Shown in pieces: positions 1 through 10,650 of a stretch of 64,000 nucleotides of DNA (its first letter is position 1; each line of letters starts with the position of its first letter). The position numbers were made by a program, and so were the translations under genes. The stretch comes from Phymatolithon calcareum (Eukaryota; Rhodophyta; Florideophyceae; Hapalidiales). Location of the stretch: the NCBI GenBank assembly GCA_977006965.1, contig OZ345375.1, positions 992,001 to 1,056,000 of the forward strand, in the 5' to 3' direction. Below the pieces are notes generated by a model. The model was not told the DNA's origin. It saw only the letters and a list, made by a program, of their open reading frames with translations, and ran no database searches.

Positions 1-1471
1 TATCACATGCACTGTCCTTGCCCACCTCTCAAGCCTCTGCTGCTCCGAGGAAGGACGGCTCGGAGATACTAAAGCGCTTACTCCCCCTTGGACTTTCCGA
101 AGCGACATAGAAGCGGCCATCTGGGATAGTCCAATTGGTAAGGCCCCTGGACAGGATAAGGTGCAAACCGAAATGTTGAAATTGGACCCAGTACTAAGCT
201 CAAGAGTACTATTTGCAATTCAGGAAGCTTGTGGTCGCTTGCAAACCACACCCTTGGCTTGGAGAACAGCTGAAATTGTACCTATCCAGAAGGATAGAGA
301 TACAGAAATGCGTCTTCTGCAGTAAAGAAATAAACAAATGCCGACGAGCTTCCGACCCATCTCCCTCTTAAGCCACACGAGGAAGATAATCGAAATGGCC
401 TTAGACGATATGATCAGAAGGAAATATAAGTTCCATATTTCACAGCTTGGGTCGCAGAAACGAAAGGGCACTGAGTTGGCGATTCTCCGTGCTGAAGCTC
501 TCCGACAATCAGACCACAGCTGCGTGGCAGTCTTTGACCTTAAAGCTGCCTACGATTCCGTACCAAGGAATAAGCTTGCAGAGAGAATAAGGAAGATGCT
601 GGAACCAGAGATCGCCGAAATTGTTATTCCGTTTTTGGATCCCTCATTCATACAGACGAGAAACGATGAGGATTCCTTGTGGTACATCATTGACAGAGGC
701 GTTCCCCGGGGGTCCCCTCTCAGTCTGTGCCTGTACAATATCTTCATGGACACGTTTGCCGTTGCTCTAGACTCCATTCCGGAGAATGTCAGGAACGAGC
801 CCTGCAAAATGTTCGCAGACGACGTGAAATTGTCCGCCAAATCAGTGGAAGGCCTTCAAAATATCCTAGATCCAGCCTCGGAGTAGGCGCAGAGAAATGG
901 TATGGTGTGGAACACCGTGAAAAGCGTAATTCTTTGGACCAAGGACACGGCGGGTCATAGCTTCCGGCTCTCGGGACGGAGGCTATAGACTCTCCGGGAG
1001 GTAAAATACCTCGAGGTAACACTAACGGAACAGGGAGTTCCAGACACCAAACTGACAGACAGGATCAAGAAATCTAAAAATGTGCTTGGGTGTCTTCGAC
1101 GGCTGAGCGTGTTTACTAATGGTGTCCACCCCGCGAGGGTGATTAGGCTGTACAAATCTCTTGTGCTGTCAAGATGGGAATATGGTCTACATCTCATGCC
1201 TTGGAACGCGAAGGTGGCCTCGGAAGTCAGGAAGGTTGACTCTATGTTCTTCGGGCGAATTGGAGGTACTGTTCATAACTTTGCGGAAGGAGTTCCCATC
1301 AAGGATATCGCAATTATAGGTCACTGGAAGGCGATCACGTCTGTTAACTACTCCCTTACACACGGACGAGCTTCGCTCTTAACGCACACGATCTCCGGTT
1401 TTGGTCAATCTCGTATCTCTGCTTTGGCGTCGACCGTTTCTTCCTGTATAGAGGATCACTCAATAGACTAA
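1..1471 (+). pseudogene. LINE (non-LTR retrotransposon) reverse transcriptase, decayed and cut by the window edge
   Basis: Reverse transcriptase of a non-LTR retrotransposon, which would copy element RNA at a nicked target. Seen in order: a segment reading GKAPGQDK followed by WRTAEIVPIQKD (about 104-322), then FRPISLL (about 350), VFDLKAAYDSVP (about 530-565), RGVPRGSPLS (about 697-726) and the catalytic FADDVKLS (about 811-834). A thumb-like region with LYKSLVLSRWEYGLH follows at 1082-1471. The frame is broken by TAA at 323-325, a frameshift near 880, a TAG near 952 and further shifts, so the copy is dead. The 5' part, with any endonuclease, lies outside the window. I see no poly(A) tail or target duplication downstream. 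Family assignment rests on motifs; the clade is not determined. Confidence 0.85.
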
Positions 1472-2689
1472 GCACAATCTTTTCGAACTAAAGAGTTGCC
1501 TTTCCGTAGGCAAGTCGGAGTTGCCATGGGCACTTTCAAGGTTTAGAGCTTTGAGTGTGATCTATTTAATAGCACGAAGCCGGGGAAGTGTCCACCATAA
1601 CTCCGCTAAGCAGTTTCTCCAAATCTGAAAATTCTAGTTCTTCACTTCAACATTCCAATCTCTAGCGGAGCAGCGGCTGCAACCCTATCTGGGAGACTGA
1701 TTAGCTCTCTGAAATAAAGTATATTCTTCATAAATATATTTTCCCAAACCTTGGGTCTAACGCTGCGGCAGTTAAAATTCGTACGGTATGGGACTTAAGT
1801 ACAGAAACCAGACCAGCAACACTGAGGGCTCTGCTAAAGAATCGGCCATTTGTAAGGTACTACAGATTGCGTTGAACCCCGAAGATTTGGCGCCAGCGCA
1901 GGATGCATCGACCTGCCTCGCCGGGCCGACATTTCATAAGGTGCGTATGAAAGACGGGGCAAACGTGAAAGTGGTGCGCTCTGTTTGATAGGCACGCTGA
2001 TTTGAAGAAACTAGAGCAATATCGAAAATTCTGGGCGCTCATTAAATTGCACTTAATTTAGGCTCCGCTATGCCAATAAATACATTTTGCTATATTGCAG
2101 ATCTACCATCGGCTGATACTGGTTGCTTTTTATGCATCATTGTGCACATTAATTTGAAAATACACACTAGAGAGAACCCCCTGCATCGGAGCAGAAGGGC
2201 CGGAGGCGATCAGGCTGATCGCCGATCTAAGATGAATGTCGTAACTTCGTGTCGGATCAAAAGGTACGACTATCAGCTCGCCTCATCGTCGCGCACCCCG
2301 TGTCTATCATACTCTGCGTGCAGACCACCGATAATTACACACTCATTGTCGCCGTAGACCCATGTGGATCGATATGTGGGGAGGGGGGGGGGAATTATAA
2401 GTTTCTATTTAGAAGCCCTCAACGCCAGAGTTCGCCGACTCCAGAGCAGCTTCCCGTGTACTACTGTCGCATTGTATAAGAATATCGCATCACAATATTA
2501 TTTCTTCCCTCATTAATATCTCTGATTCTAAAAGTCTGTCCATCGCCTGCATTGTTTCGTCCTCGGTCCTTCCGTTTAGTTACGGTCGTGCGAGGTTGCG
2601 CTGTAGGGTCTCATGGCTCTTCGCATCAACCTCGCCGAAGTGCTCCACATAGGAAGAGGGGTCCCGTGGGAGGAAGAGTCCGAAGTACC
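1472..2689. other. No convincing gene; contains a short dispersed repeat
   Basis: No supported coding region. A G-run at about 2381-2392 is followed by a block at about 2408-2453 (TAGAAGCCCTCAACGCCAG and on) that recurs at about 49158-49203 in the spacer of the long inverted repeat, so it is a dispersed repeat of unknown type. Confidence 0.4.
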
Positions 2690-2694
2690 ATTTC

Positions 2695-3340
2695 TGTGAA
2701 ATAAGTTCGCTTTGGTTTTACTTTTCTGTTCTTGATTGTCATCGCTGAGGACGTGTGTGCGTTGGAGATTCAAGTGAGGCAAATGACAGGCAAGATTATG
2801 CCTCCACTGTGTAGTGGAGATGTACAGTAGGAATTGATATCTCGGCGGCATCCACTGTTTTATAGCGTAGATGGTATTGGCGCGCGAGAAGGGCATATCA
2901 TGCGCGAAGGACTTTAGTTATCTACAGAAACAGGTAATTGGCTGTTTGATACGTTGCTGGGAAGGGAAATCTGAAAATGGCAACAGGCCGGGAAAACGTA
3001 GGCGCAAAAATTTGCGTAGGGGAACATAATAAGCAGAGAGGGAGAAAAAGAGACGGAAGAGGGGGGAGGAGGCCCGTGTAGGTTCACGAGGTCAAAAAGA
3101 AAAGAGTAAAGGAAACACTTTCTTCTCTGGAACAATCGAAGTTGACTCCATCCTCCAGGGTTCCTGAACTTAAGCGGGGAAAACAGGGCAGACGGCCACG
3201 CCCGGAAACCAAGGTGGTCAGCTCGTAGTTTCACGGTGCGACAATTGAAACGTGCTGACAGTTGAAGCACTTTCGGATTCCTGAGGTCGCTGCAACGTAA
3301 GAGCGGCGATTTCTCCTGTGAGCCGGCTGTCGATTTCATA
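2695..3340 (+). repeat. Copia-1 5' LTR
   Basis: Starts TGTGAAATAAG and ends GATTTCATA. Compared by eye with 8565-9210, the differences are a transition near 2813, one near 3036 and a C/A near 3156. It carries the promoter in the family, but I could not place a certain TATA box. Confidence 0.95.
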
Positions 3341-3354
3341 GTTATGGGCCCAGC
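3341..3354 (+). promoter_or_regulatory. Copia-1 primer-binding site matching the initiator-tRNA anticodon arm
   Basis: GTTATGGGCCCAGC directly abuts the 5' LTR. Its reverse complement, GCTGGGCCCATAAC, is the conserved anticodon stem-loop of eukaryotic initiator tRNA-Met including CAT. This matches the half-tRNA priming known for Drosophila copia and yeast Ty5. The site contains the ATG that opens the gag frame at 3344. Confidence 0.8.
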
Positions 3355-5413
3355 TTGGCGTGCTCGCCAGGGGGCGAAAAAAGAAGTAACTGACCGCGTT
3401 GGGTCGGTGAGAGCCGGTGAAGTTCCGGTATGCTACGACAACACGAACCCTCGTGTGTACAGACGGCTCGTGTGTGACTGGATTGCTTTTCAGGACCTCT
3501 CTGATGATTCCTCGAGGAAGAGACTGACGAGGGGTCAACAAATTCTTGCAATTATAACAAATATTCGCGGAAACGCAGGACTAAGGATGGAGCACATACC
3601 CGGGATGTTGCGTAAAGACATGACACGGGAAGAGTTCACAAAGATGGTTGATTACATCTTGGACATCGTTGATCCTGTGGACCGAGAATCAGCTTTTCTG
3701 CAAACAGCAAAGGCATGGCAGGACCTTATGCAGAAGGTGTATCGCAAAGGTCAGACTTACGACAAGTACTGGACTGAGTACAGTGCCCTAAGCTTACAAT
3801 ATGCCTATAGCCATGGCGAGTCAGCCCAAACGCCAGGCATTCAGGAACTACTTGCACTATTGTGTGTCCTGAACGCGAGACTGCCGAGAGCAGAGTTCAG
3901 CATTGTATTGCAAGCTTCTATGAAGTTTCAGCAAGACCAGTTGGATCCACAACCGACTCGCACGCAGTACCTAGTAGGACCTGCTTCAGCGTCTCGGGCT
4001 TTGAGCCATTATTCCGGTGGCGGCGATGCTGATGCTGCCGCGGAGGCCAGCATGGCAACACACAGGGACGACTCAGCGACAAAGCTGCAAGTGCAGCCTG
4101 AAGCTTCGACGTCGGCACAGGCCGGATCAAGCCGCACCACTGGTCGTAGCAGGGAGCGAACCCAGTCTTCTGTCCACGAAAACCTCGGTATCTGCAGCGT
4201 GGAGCTGCAAGAATTGGATGCGAGGGTGAAGCAGGTTCTTCACACCATGGAACAGGTGCTCGCCTCGATGACGGGCTGGACTGCTGTAGCACCTGATGCC
4301 ACATCTGTCTCTGCAGTGTCTACGAGCTTACGTGCAGCTACGGGGAAGACGACTGCGATGGTGACCTCGAGAGAGTCGACGAAAACCATCGTGGAAAAGC
4401 TACTAAGTAAGGCGCGAGACAACGATTTGTCTTATGCGGTGTCACAATTGCAGGAAATCCAATCGGTTCAACATCACACGCTCTCTGCGTCGGAAGGACG
4501 CACAGTCCAGAGCGATCCACTCATCACGCTAGAGGCGGTGAGAATGGCGCTGCGTCGCATTGACCATGGAGACCTTGCCACACACGCGGGGCGTGCTGTA
4601 GAAAAACACTTGAGCTTTGCACCGGACTCCCCGGGAGGATCGACTACACGCTCGGGTTTGGCGGGGACTACGAAGGTTCCTGTAAGAACAGACGTCAAGT
4701 GCTGGGTTTGTGAAGAAACGCATTTCTACTACGAGAACGAAAATTGCAAAAAGGCTCACGAGGCGAAGCGGGCACAAAAGGCCAAGGCTCCAGCGGGGCA
4801 AAAGAAACCAGCAACACCGGCAAAGACAGCTCTTTCTAATATTCGCTGGGCTGATCCGCCGGGAACGGCTTTTACAGGAATGTCGCGCGTGCGTGGTAAC
4901 GAGCAGCCAGGACACCATGAGGTCGGCCATGAACAATGCACGAATACCATTCATGCGATTGTCGACGGCGGGGCTGCAGCATCCGTTATTGGAATTTCCA
5001 ACTACGTCGCGCTTTGCAATGACATGGGACTGAAGCCCATAGTTTCGGAGCGACGGGCTGAGGACTATGAGTCACATGCATTTGGCACAGAAGAGAATCA
5101 CTCTGAGCCTCAAAAAGTAGTTGGGCGCTGCGAATTACCGCTTTCCATTGCGGATGACGTTCTGCTTCGAATTTCGTGCCTCGTGGTAGATGGAAATGTA
5201 CCGCTCGTAATAGGGAAAGATTCCCTTGTTGCGCACAAAAGTGTTGAATCTCATGACGGGAACTGGGTGAGTTTTAAGGTTGGCGAACAAGTAGTACGCT
5301 TAACGACGCGCGTGTCTCATGTGGATGGTCATTCTCGAGTTTCGGTATCTGCGGATGGGTTACAAAAGGCGGTGACAACGGTGATGATTCAGAACGTTGA
5401 GAAAAATGCATAA
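3344..5413 (+). CDS. Copia-1 Gag and aspartic protease
   Basis: The 689-codon frame supplies the particle protein and protease. The N-terminal 430 residues are Gag-like with low-complexity Ser/Thr/Ala stretches. A zinc-knuckle-like motif C-W-V-C starts at residue 453, spaced C-x2-C-x3-H-x7-C, a variant of CCHC. A protease site with VDGGAA has its Asp at residue 541, in place of the usual DSGA. The first ATG lies within the primer-binding site at 3344; whether translation starts there or further in is not decided by sequence. The frame ends at TAA 5411-5413 but stays open in the same frame to 8524 apart from one more stop, so Gag and Pol are collinear. Readthrough, splicing or recent mutation could explain this. 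Confidence 0.85.
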   Translation: MGPAWRARQGAKKEVTDRVGSVRAGEVPVCYDNTNPRVYRRLVCDWIAFQDLSDDSSRKRLTRGQQILAIITNIRGNAGLRMEHIPGMLRKDMTREEFTKMVDYILDIVDPVDRESAFLQTAKAWQDLMQKVYRKGQTYDKYWTEYSALSLQYAYSHGESAQTPGIQELLALLCVLNARLPRAEFSIVLQASMKFQQDQLDPQPTRTQYLVGPASASRALSHYSGGGDADAAAEASMATHRDDSATKLQVQPEASTSAQAGSSRTTGRSRERTQSSVHENLGICSVELQELDARVKQVLHTMEQVLASMTGWTAVAPDATSVSAVSTSLRAATGKTTAMVTSRESTKTIVEKLLSKARDNDLSYAVSQLQEIQSVQHHTLSASEGRTVQSDPLITLEAVRMALRRIDHGDLATHAGRAVEKHLSFAPDSPGGSTTRSGLAGTTKVPVRTDVKCWVCEETHFYYENENCKKAHEAKRAQKAKAPAGQKKPATPAKTALSNIRWADPPGTAFTGMSRVRGNEQPGHHEVGHEQCTNTIHAIVDGGAAASVIGISNYVALCNDMGLKPIVSERRAEDYESHAFGTEENHSEPQKVVGRCELPLSIADDVLLRISCLVVDGNVPLVIGKDSLVAHKSVESHDGNWVSFKVGEQVVRLTTRVSHVDGHSRVSVSADGLQKAVTTVMIQNVEKNA

Positions 5414-5509
5414 AAGATCAGTATTCTACGCCGAATTCACCGGCGCACGCACTTACATCCGCGCTCGGTTGAGAAGTTGCTCAAACGCGCCAAAAAATAG
5501 AAGCCAGAG

Positions 5510-8500
5510 ATGTCAACAGAGCTGGCACGAGTGCAGGGAGAATGCACCGCGTGCATGCGGAGCGGTGATCCGCCGCCAGCAAACAAGTTTAGTATGAGCC
5601 GTATACATCTGGATTTCAACACGCGTGTTTACGTTGACGTAATGTACTGGGGACAGAACCTTGTCCTACATGTTGTTGACTACGCGACGTCGTACTCAGA
5701 ACTTGCGCTGATCGACTCCCGAGATCTCACGGAGATGCTTCGGACGGTGTCACGCATCTGGCTGTTGCGCCATGGAGACCCTTTAGAAATTTTTGCGGAC
5801 GCAGAATTTGACAAGGGTATGGCCCGACGGTGGGCAAAAGGGCTGGGGATCAATCTGGTTGCTTTACCAGCTCGTCGCCACAACAAGGCTGGGCCAGTTG
5901 AAAGCAAGCACCGCGTTATCAAGGACGCACTGGAACGCCTTGAAAACGACCCAACGTACATGAATTTTCCATTTTCAGACCGTTTGGCTACCGCGAGTTT
6001 CATTGGAAATATCCTGTACGGGAACAGAATTGCGTCGTCTTTCGAGCTGGTTAGGGGATACACTCCATCTATTGCGGGGACTGGTACAATAATTCTACCA
6101 CCCGCAGTACGCACTGCGCATGAGGAGATGGTTGCTCGCCGACTGTTGGCAAAGATTCTGAAAGCACGTCCAGCTAGTGCTGGATCGAGGCGAATTTGTA
6201 TTGGGGACGATGTTCTCGTGCTATTACCTGGGGGAAAGCGTCCACGCGGAGAGTGGGTGAAGCGCAAAGTGCGCTTCGTGCGGGAGGACTACTCTGTAAT
6301 TGTTGGTTCTGGCCGTGATAAGCGTGTCATCGCTCCAGAGGATGTGAGAACGCTACCAAGAAGCCCAATAGCCGCGGTAGCTGTCGAGGCTGAAATGGGG
6401 ATTAGCGACTCTGGGAACGGAGCACCTAGCCCTGATGCGAAGAATACTTCGTTACTAATGGACACTGATGATGGAAGTTTGGACTCTTCGTCTGATGATG
6501 ACGGAGATGCTAGACAAAGCTCTAATGGTATTATTGCCGACGATACCATGTTACCTGTCCAGGTTCCTTCAACGCAAAATTCTCGCGAGGAGAGTGAACA
6601 GCACAGTACACGCGGGGATAAGGAAGATGAATCTGTACCGCTCGACGCTACACAGGGCTACATTGGCGATGACGCCAATGGAATGGAACGTATCGCGGAC
6701 CCGGTAGAAGCTTCTCAGACCAGCGAAAGAGCACCGAGTGTACCGTTGCGTAGGAGTACGCGTAAGAGGCTTCCTCCAGACAGACTCAATCTTTTGTCCA
6801 ACCCAATTGACCGGGAGGATACTGTACAGGATATACTTAGTCGCGTGTATTCGACGACAGGGAACTCGCAATTTATGTCTCGCGAGATGTCGATAATACC
6901 GGCATGGATGTACGAACGAGCCCAAAACTTGGAGCTTGACAGAAATTGGTTTCCTAACATTCGCCGGTTGCAGCGCGTTGAAGTTCCTGAAGGCGGGAAT
7001 GTCATATCATCTCATTTCGTGTACAAAGTCAAGATCGATACTGACACTGACACCGAATCAAGCTACGTTCTCAAGGCTCGACTTTGCGTGCATGGAAACC
7101 GCGACGATGAGCGTGAAAGTTTGCGCACTGATGCCGCAGTCGTGTCACAGAACGGATTCCGGTTGCTCTACAGCAAGGCAGTGTCCCATGGCATGATACT
7201 TGGTAAGGCAGACATTAGAGGCGCGTACACCCAGTCAGGGAGCGCGCAGCGCGATGTGTTCGTCCAGCCACCAGCAGAAATGAGAATGCAGCGCGCGGTA
7301 TGGCTGCTAACTGCAGCAATGTATGGGCTTGTTAGCGCGGGTCGTAAGTGGCAGCGAGCATCCGACAATTTGATGATAAACGGGCTTGGTTTGAGCACCG
7401 TTTGGGGTTTGCCCCAATTGTTCTGCCGTGATGTGGCTATTGTGAACGGGACTGTCCGCAAAGAAGTAGTGGTACGTGACGGTCGCGATGTTTGCCTCAT
7501 CGTTGCAAAGTATGTCGATGACCTGCTCGTGGCTGCTCGCAATGACGATTGGTTGCAGTACGCACATGATGGTGTGAGTCACGTTTTCGAACTGAGCTCG
7601 TGGCTGTACACGCCTTCCATTCTAGTTGTGAATTCATCCGAGGTGATGCAGACGCCGCAGGATATTACCGTGAGTATGCATGCGTACCGTAAGGAGATTG
7701 AGGTGATTGTGATTTCGGCTCAAAGATGCAAGGAACCGGAAGAAGCTATTACGCGGGTCGAGCAAAGGAGACTAAAATCTCTCGCTGGGAAGCTCGGCTA
7801 TTTGGGCGTTACGGTTTCACCATTTGCTGCTTTCGCAGCAAGCTTCATACAACAGTTGCTTCCGACTATGCAGGTCATCGGCATGAAGAAGGTGAATGCA
7901 TTAGTCCGCGACGTACTCCGAAGAGAGCCCATTCTTTCGTACCTTCAACCGTCGGCGGAGGAAAATGCAAAAGCGAGGATTGTGGTTTTCTCAGATGCTG
8001 GTTTTCCGCATGAAGGGGCATTGAAGAAGGTCACACAGGAGGGATGCATAGTTGGCATTTCGTTCGGTGTGAATGTGGGAAGCATTTTTCACACAGTCAC
8101 TTATCAATCACGCAAGCAGCGCCGGGTGGCAACTTCTACGGGCGAGGCGGAAACGATCGCTGCGGTGACTGCAGTTGGATGTGCGCGTGCTTTGCAGGAC
8201 TCGATTCTCTCTCTTACCGGGCGCCAGTTGGAGATCACACTCGTCGTCGATTCAAAGGGGCTCCATCGATGCCTTGCTACGCAGAGCTTTCCGCGTGATC
8301 GCGGAATGAGCGCGGATGTTCATCGCTTGAGGGCAGAATACGAGAGCGGTGATATCTCTGACATTGTTTGGGTTCCGGGCGTTAGTAATCCCGCCGATGC
8401 CTTGACGAAGCCGACAACCGGGATCACAGCAGACTTGCTAGAGAGTATGCTTGTCAACGGAAGGCTGACCATTGCAATTGACGACAAGCGCAAATATGGC

Positions 8501-8524
8501 CCTGCTCTCCTCGAGGAACTTTGA
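5510..8524 (+). CDS. Copia-1 Pol: integrase, reverse transcriptase, RNase H
   Basis: Copies element RNA and integrates the cDNA. From the ATG at 5510: Cys pair C12/C15 of the integrase zinc domain, whose His pair lies upstream at about 5429-5450 beyond the TAG at 5498-5500. Integrase triad: D43 (VDVMYW), D97 (FADAEF), E131 (GPVESK). An acidic Ser/Asp-rich linker follows (about 300-430). RT spans about 478-690 with YVDDL at 668-672. RNase H lies at about 825-970 with SDAGFP, TGEAET and the closing ADALTKP typical of Copia. The true polyprotein very likely starts upstream, since the same frame runs from 3344. The frame is intact, so activity is possible if the two stops are bypassed. Confidence 0.92.
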   Translation: MSTELARVQGECTACMRSGDPPPANKFSMSRIHLDFNTRVYVDVMYWGQNLVLHVVDYATSYSELALIDSRDLTEMLRTVSRIWLLRHGDPLEIFADAEFDKGMARRWAKGLGINLVALPARRHNKAGPVESKHRVIKDALERLENDPTYMNFPFSDRLATASFIGNILYGNRIASSFELVRGYTPSIAGTGTIILPPAVRTAHEEMVARRLLAKILKARPASAGSRRICIGDDVLVLLPGGKRPRGEWVKRKVRFVREDYSVIVGSGRDKRVIAPEDVRTLPRSPIAAVAVEAEMGISDSGNGAPSPDAKNTSLLMDTDDGSLDSSSDDDGDARQSSNGIIADDTMLPVQVPSTQNSREESEQHSTRGDKEDESVPLDATQGYIGDDANGMERIADPVEASQTSERAPSVPLRRSTRKRLPPDRLNLLSNPIDREDTVQDILSRVYSTTGNSQFMSREMSIIPAWMYERAQNLELDRNWFPNIRRLQRVEVPEGGNVISSHFVYKVKIDTDTDTESSYVLKARLCVHGNRDDERESLRTDAAVVSQNGFRLLYSKAVSHGMILGKADIRGAYTQSGSAQRDVFVQPPAEMRMQRAVWLLTAAMYGLVSAGRKWQRASDNLMINGLGLSTVWGLPQLFCRDVAIVNGTVRKEVVVRDGRDVCLIVAKYVDDLLVAARNDDWLQYAHDGVSHVFELSSWLYTPSILVVNSSEVMQTPQDITVSMHAYRKEIEVIVISAQRCKEPEEAITRVEQRRLKSLAGKLGYLGVTVSPFAAFAASFIQQLLPTMQVIGMKKVNALVRDVLRREPILSYLQPSAEENAKARIVVFSDAGFPHEGALKKVTQEGCIVGISFGVNVGSIFHTVTYQSRKQRRVATSTGEAETIAAVTAVGCARALQDSILSLTGRQLEITLVVDSKGLHRCLATQSFPRDRGMSADVHRLRAEYESGDISDIVWVPGVSNPADALTKPTTGITADLLESMLVNGRLTIAIDDKRKYGPALLEEL

Positions 8525-8557
8525 CTTCATGCTGACCGTACAAGGTTGCACATGAAC

Positions 8558-8564
8558 GGGGGGA
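8558..8564 (+). promoter_or_regulatory. Copia-1 polypurine tract
   Basis: GGGGGGA immediately precedes the 3' LTR at 8565, the expected position for priming plus-strand DNA. Confidence 0.8.
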
Positions 8565-9210
8565 TGTGAAATAAGTTCGCTTTGGTTTTACTTTTCTGTT
8601 CTTGATTGTCATCGCTGAGGACGTGTGTGCGTTGGAGATTCAAGTGAGGCAAATGACAGGCAAGATTATGCCTCCACTGTGTGGTGGAGATGTACAGTAG
8701 GAATTGATATCTCGGCGGCATCCACTGTTTTATAGCGTAGATGGTATTGGCGCGCGAGAAGGGCATATCATGCGCGAAGGACTTTAGTTATCTACAGAAA
8801 CAGGTAATTGGCTGTTTGATACGTTGCTGGGAAGGGAAATCTGAAAATGGCAACAGGCCGGGAAAACGTAGGCGCAAAAATTTGCGTAGGGGAACATAAT
8901 AAGCAAAGAGGGAGAAAAAGAGACGGAAGAGGGGGGAGGAGGCCCGTGTAGGTTCACGAGGTCAAAAAGAAAAGAGTAAAGGAAACACTTTCTTCTCTGG
9001 AACAATCGAAGTTGACTCCATCCTCAAGGGTTCCTGAACTTAAGCGGGGAAAACAGGGCAGACGGCCACGCCCGGAAACCAAGGTGGTCAGCTCGTAGTT
9101 TCACGGTGCGACAATTGAAACGTGCTGACAGTTGAAGCACTTTCGGATTCCTGAGGTCGCTGCAACGTAAGAGCGGCGATTTCTCCTGTGAGCCGGCTGT
9201 CGATTTCATA
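8565..9210 (+). repeat. Copia-1 3' LTR
   Basis: Same 646-bp length as the 5' LTR with three base differences; followed by the ATTTC target duplication at 9211-9215. Confidence 0.95.
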
Positions 9211-9537
9211 ATTTCACAGCCAGCATTCAGTGCTTTCGAGATTTGAGTACCACGGTCGGGGTGGCGCGCTCTTTCCTGTCCGCCGGGATTTTCGCTTCAG
9301 TCCTTCCTCTGCTTGGACCCAAGCTTCGCGAAGACACAGCTTCTCTCCCTTGGGCGTCACCTTCCTCGTTCAGCCCGGTCGACTTGCTTGCTGAACAGAT
9401 CATGGATCGATAAGGGGATATGTAATGATTTATTTAAAAGCTCCCAGCGGGGATATATGTTGATTTATTTTAAAAGCATCCAAGACCTCACTTTGAGTAA
9501 CAGGGCAGCTTCTCAATTACTTCTAACTTACCGCATT

Positions 9538-10116
9538 CTATTTTCCTAACATTTCCTTGATTCGAGTTTCTGTCCATATGAGAGTTCGAGTTAGTCTTTT
9601 GCATTCATATTCAGTCTCTTTGTCCATCATCTTAGACCAGAGTATGCGTTGGAGTGCAATAAGCTCAATGTCAGCACCAGGTCTGAAATACTCGCCGAGA
9701 ATTGATTTCCTCCACAATGGAGCACTGTTAAAAATCAGTCTTAGGCATCTTAGCCTTGTCGTCCTGTCCCTTATTTGTAACACTCCTGGAAACTTCTTAT
9801 GCTTGTTTTATCGGGATTTTCACTGAGCGATCCTCTTCGCATTTTCGCCACACTTGGATGGCATCTTCTAATCGCCGCTTCTTTGACACTTTACCTTCTT
9901 CTGCTTGTTTCAATGTTTTGCTGAGGTGCTCCTCGTTTCTGAGATAGTTGAATTCTGTCGCACCGGCTCTTCAGCCGCCTCATCATCAGATTGTTCGTCT
10001 TCAGAGTCCTCTGAATCACTGCCGTCTTCCGAAAGTTTCAAACGTGCGTCTGCGGGGTCGAAAAATTCGTGCTCGTCCGAATATTCACCAACGTCTGATA
10101 GCTCCCAACGCCTCAC
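9538..10116 (-). pseudogene. Unrecognised acidic, charged protein remnant
   Basis: Minus-strand reading from 10116 gives a Ser/Asp/Glu-rich stretch with SEDGSDSEDSEDEQSDDE. A second frame (about 9910-9790) gives a Lys/Glu-rich helix with KTLKQAEEGKVSKKRRLEDA. A third segment (9783-9538) carries LWRKSILGEYFRPGADIEL and ends KEMLGK. Changing frames between pieces and a stop near 9790 indicate a broken gene. Acidic plus helical charged composition suggests a nuclear protein or an accessory protein of a mobile element, but I do not recognise a family. Confidence 0.35.
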
Positions 10117-10650
10117 CTAGGAGTAACAGGGCTTGCTTTCCGAACCGTTTTCTAATGTAGCGTAGTCTGGCCACTCATGGCCTCCTTAATTCGAATTTCT
10201 CTACTAACTATGGTCTAGGCGCCATAATCGGAGGAGGCCCATGGAGCCGCACTGATCGGGATTCCCTGTTTCTGTCTCGGCGCCACTACCGAGAGCGGCC
10301 ACACGCGACCGCATTCCGGTGCCGATCGAAGTCGCTTGACACTGCCATGGTGCCATAATCTGTAGCAGCCGAGAAGCGGCCCTAGACGATCAATACCCGG
10401 GCAAAAGACGTGCTGTGGGTGTGCGACGCAATATTCGCTCGAGGCGAAGCCATGCGGCGCTACACGAAGGTGGTGAAAAGCTGCGGGATAGTTTCACTGA
10501 CGCGCACAACTGTCGGCGGCTGCAGCAGTTACGAAACCTAGCGTACGCGGTTTCGACAAGAAGCCGGTGCCAAGGAAATCCTGATCCCCACCACGCCCTT
10601 CACAAGCTTGAAAACACGTTCAAACAATAGTGTGTGATTTTGAATGCCCC
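10117..10650. other. No gene seen
   Basis: Short open frames only (such as 10415-10630), without recognisable motifs or a second copy elsewhere in the window. Confidence 0.4.

Larger units (their letters stand above)
2690..9215 (+). mobile_element. Copia-1, nearly complete Ty1/Copia LTR retrotransposon
   Basis: Two 646-bp direct repeats (2695-3340 and 8565-9210) enclose gag-protease and integrase-RT-RNase H reading frames in the Copia order (integrase before RT). The element is flanked by a perfect 5-bp duplication ATTTC at 2690-2694 and 9211-9215. A primer-binding site follows the 5' LTR and a G-rich polypurine tract precedes the 3' LTR. The LTRs differ at 3 of 646 positions, so insertion was recent. 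Two in-frame stops between gag-protease and integrase are the only breaks in about 1,730 codons. The pol is diverged from plant Copia and looks like algal or diatom lineages (inference). Confidence 0.95.

Noticed and set aside
2576-3541. Minus-strand frames across the Copia-1 LTR and leader
   Set aside because: The LTR part recurs identically at 8527-9209 because the LTR is repeated; no protein motif.
5411-5500. Reassigned TAA/TAG codons (alternative genetic code)
   Set aside because: Other genes here, including Copia-1 pol's neighbours and the protease, end normally at these stops and many decayed frames carry them randomly.
3918-6925. Long antisense frames within Copia-1 (for example 3918-4304 and 5680-6267 minus)
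   Set aside because: They are shadows of the intact Gag and Pol frames, without motifs.
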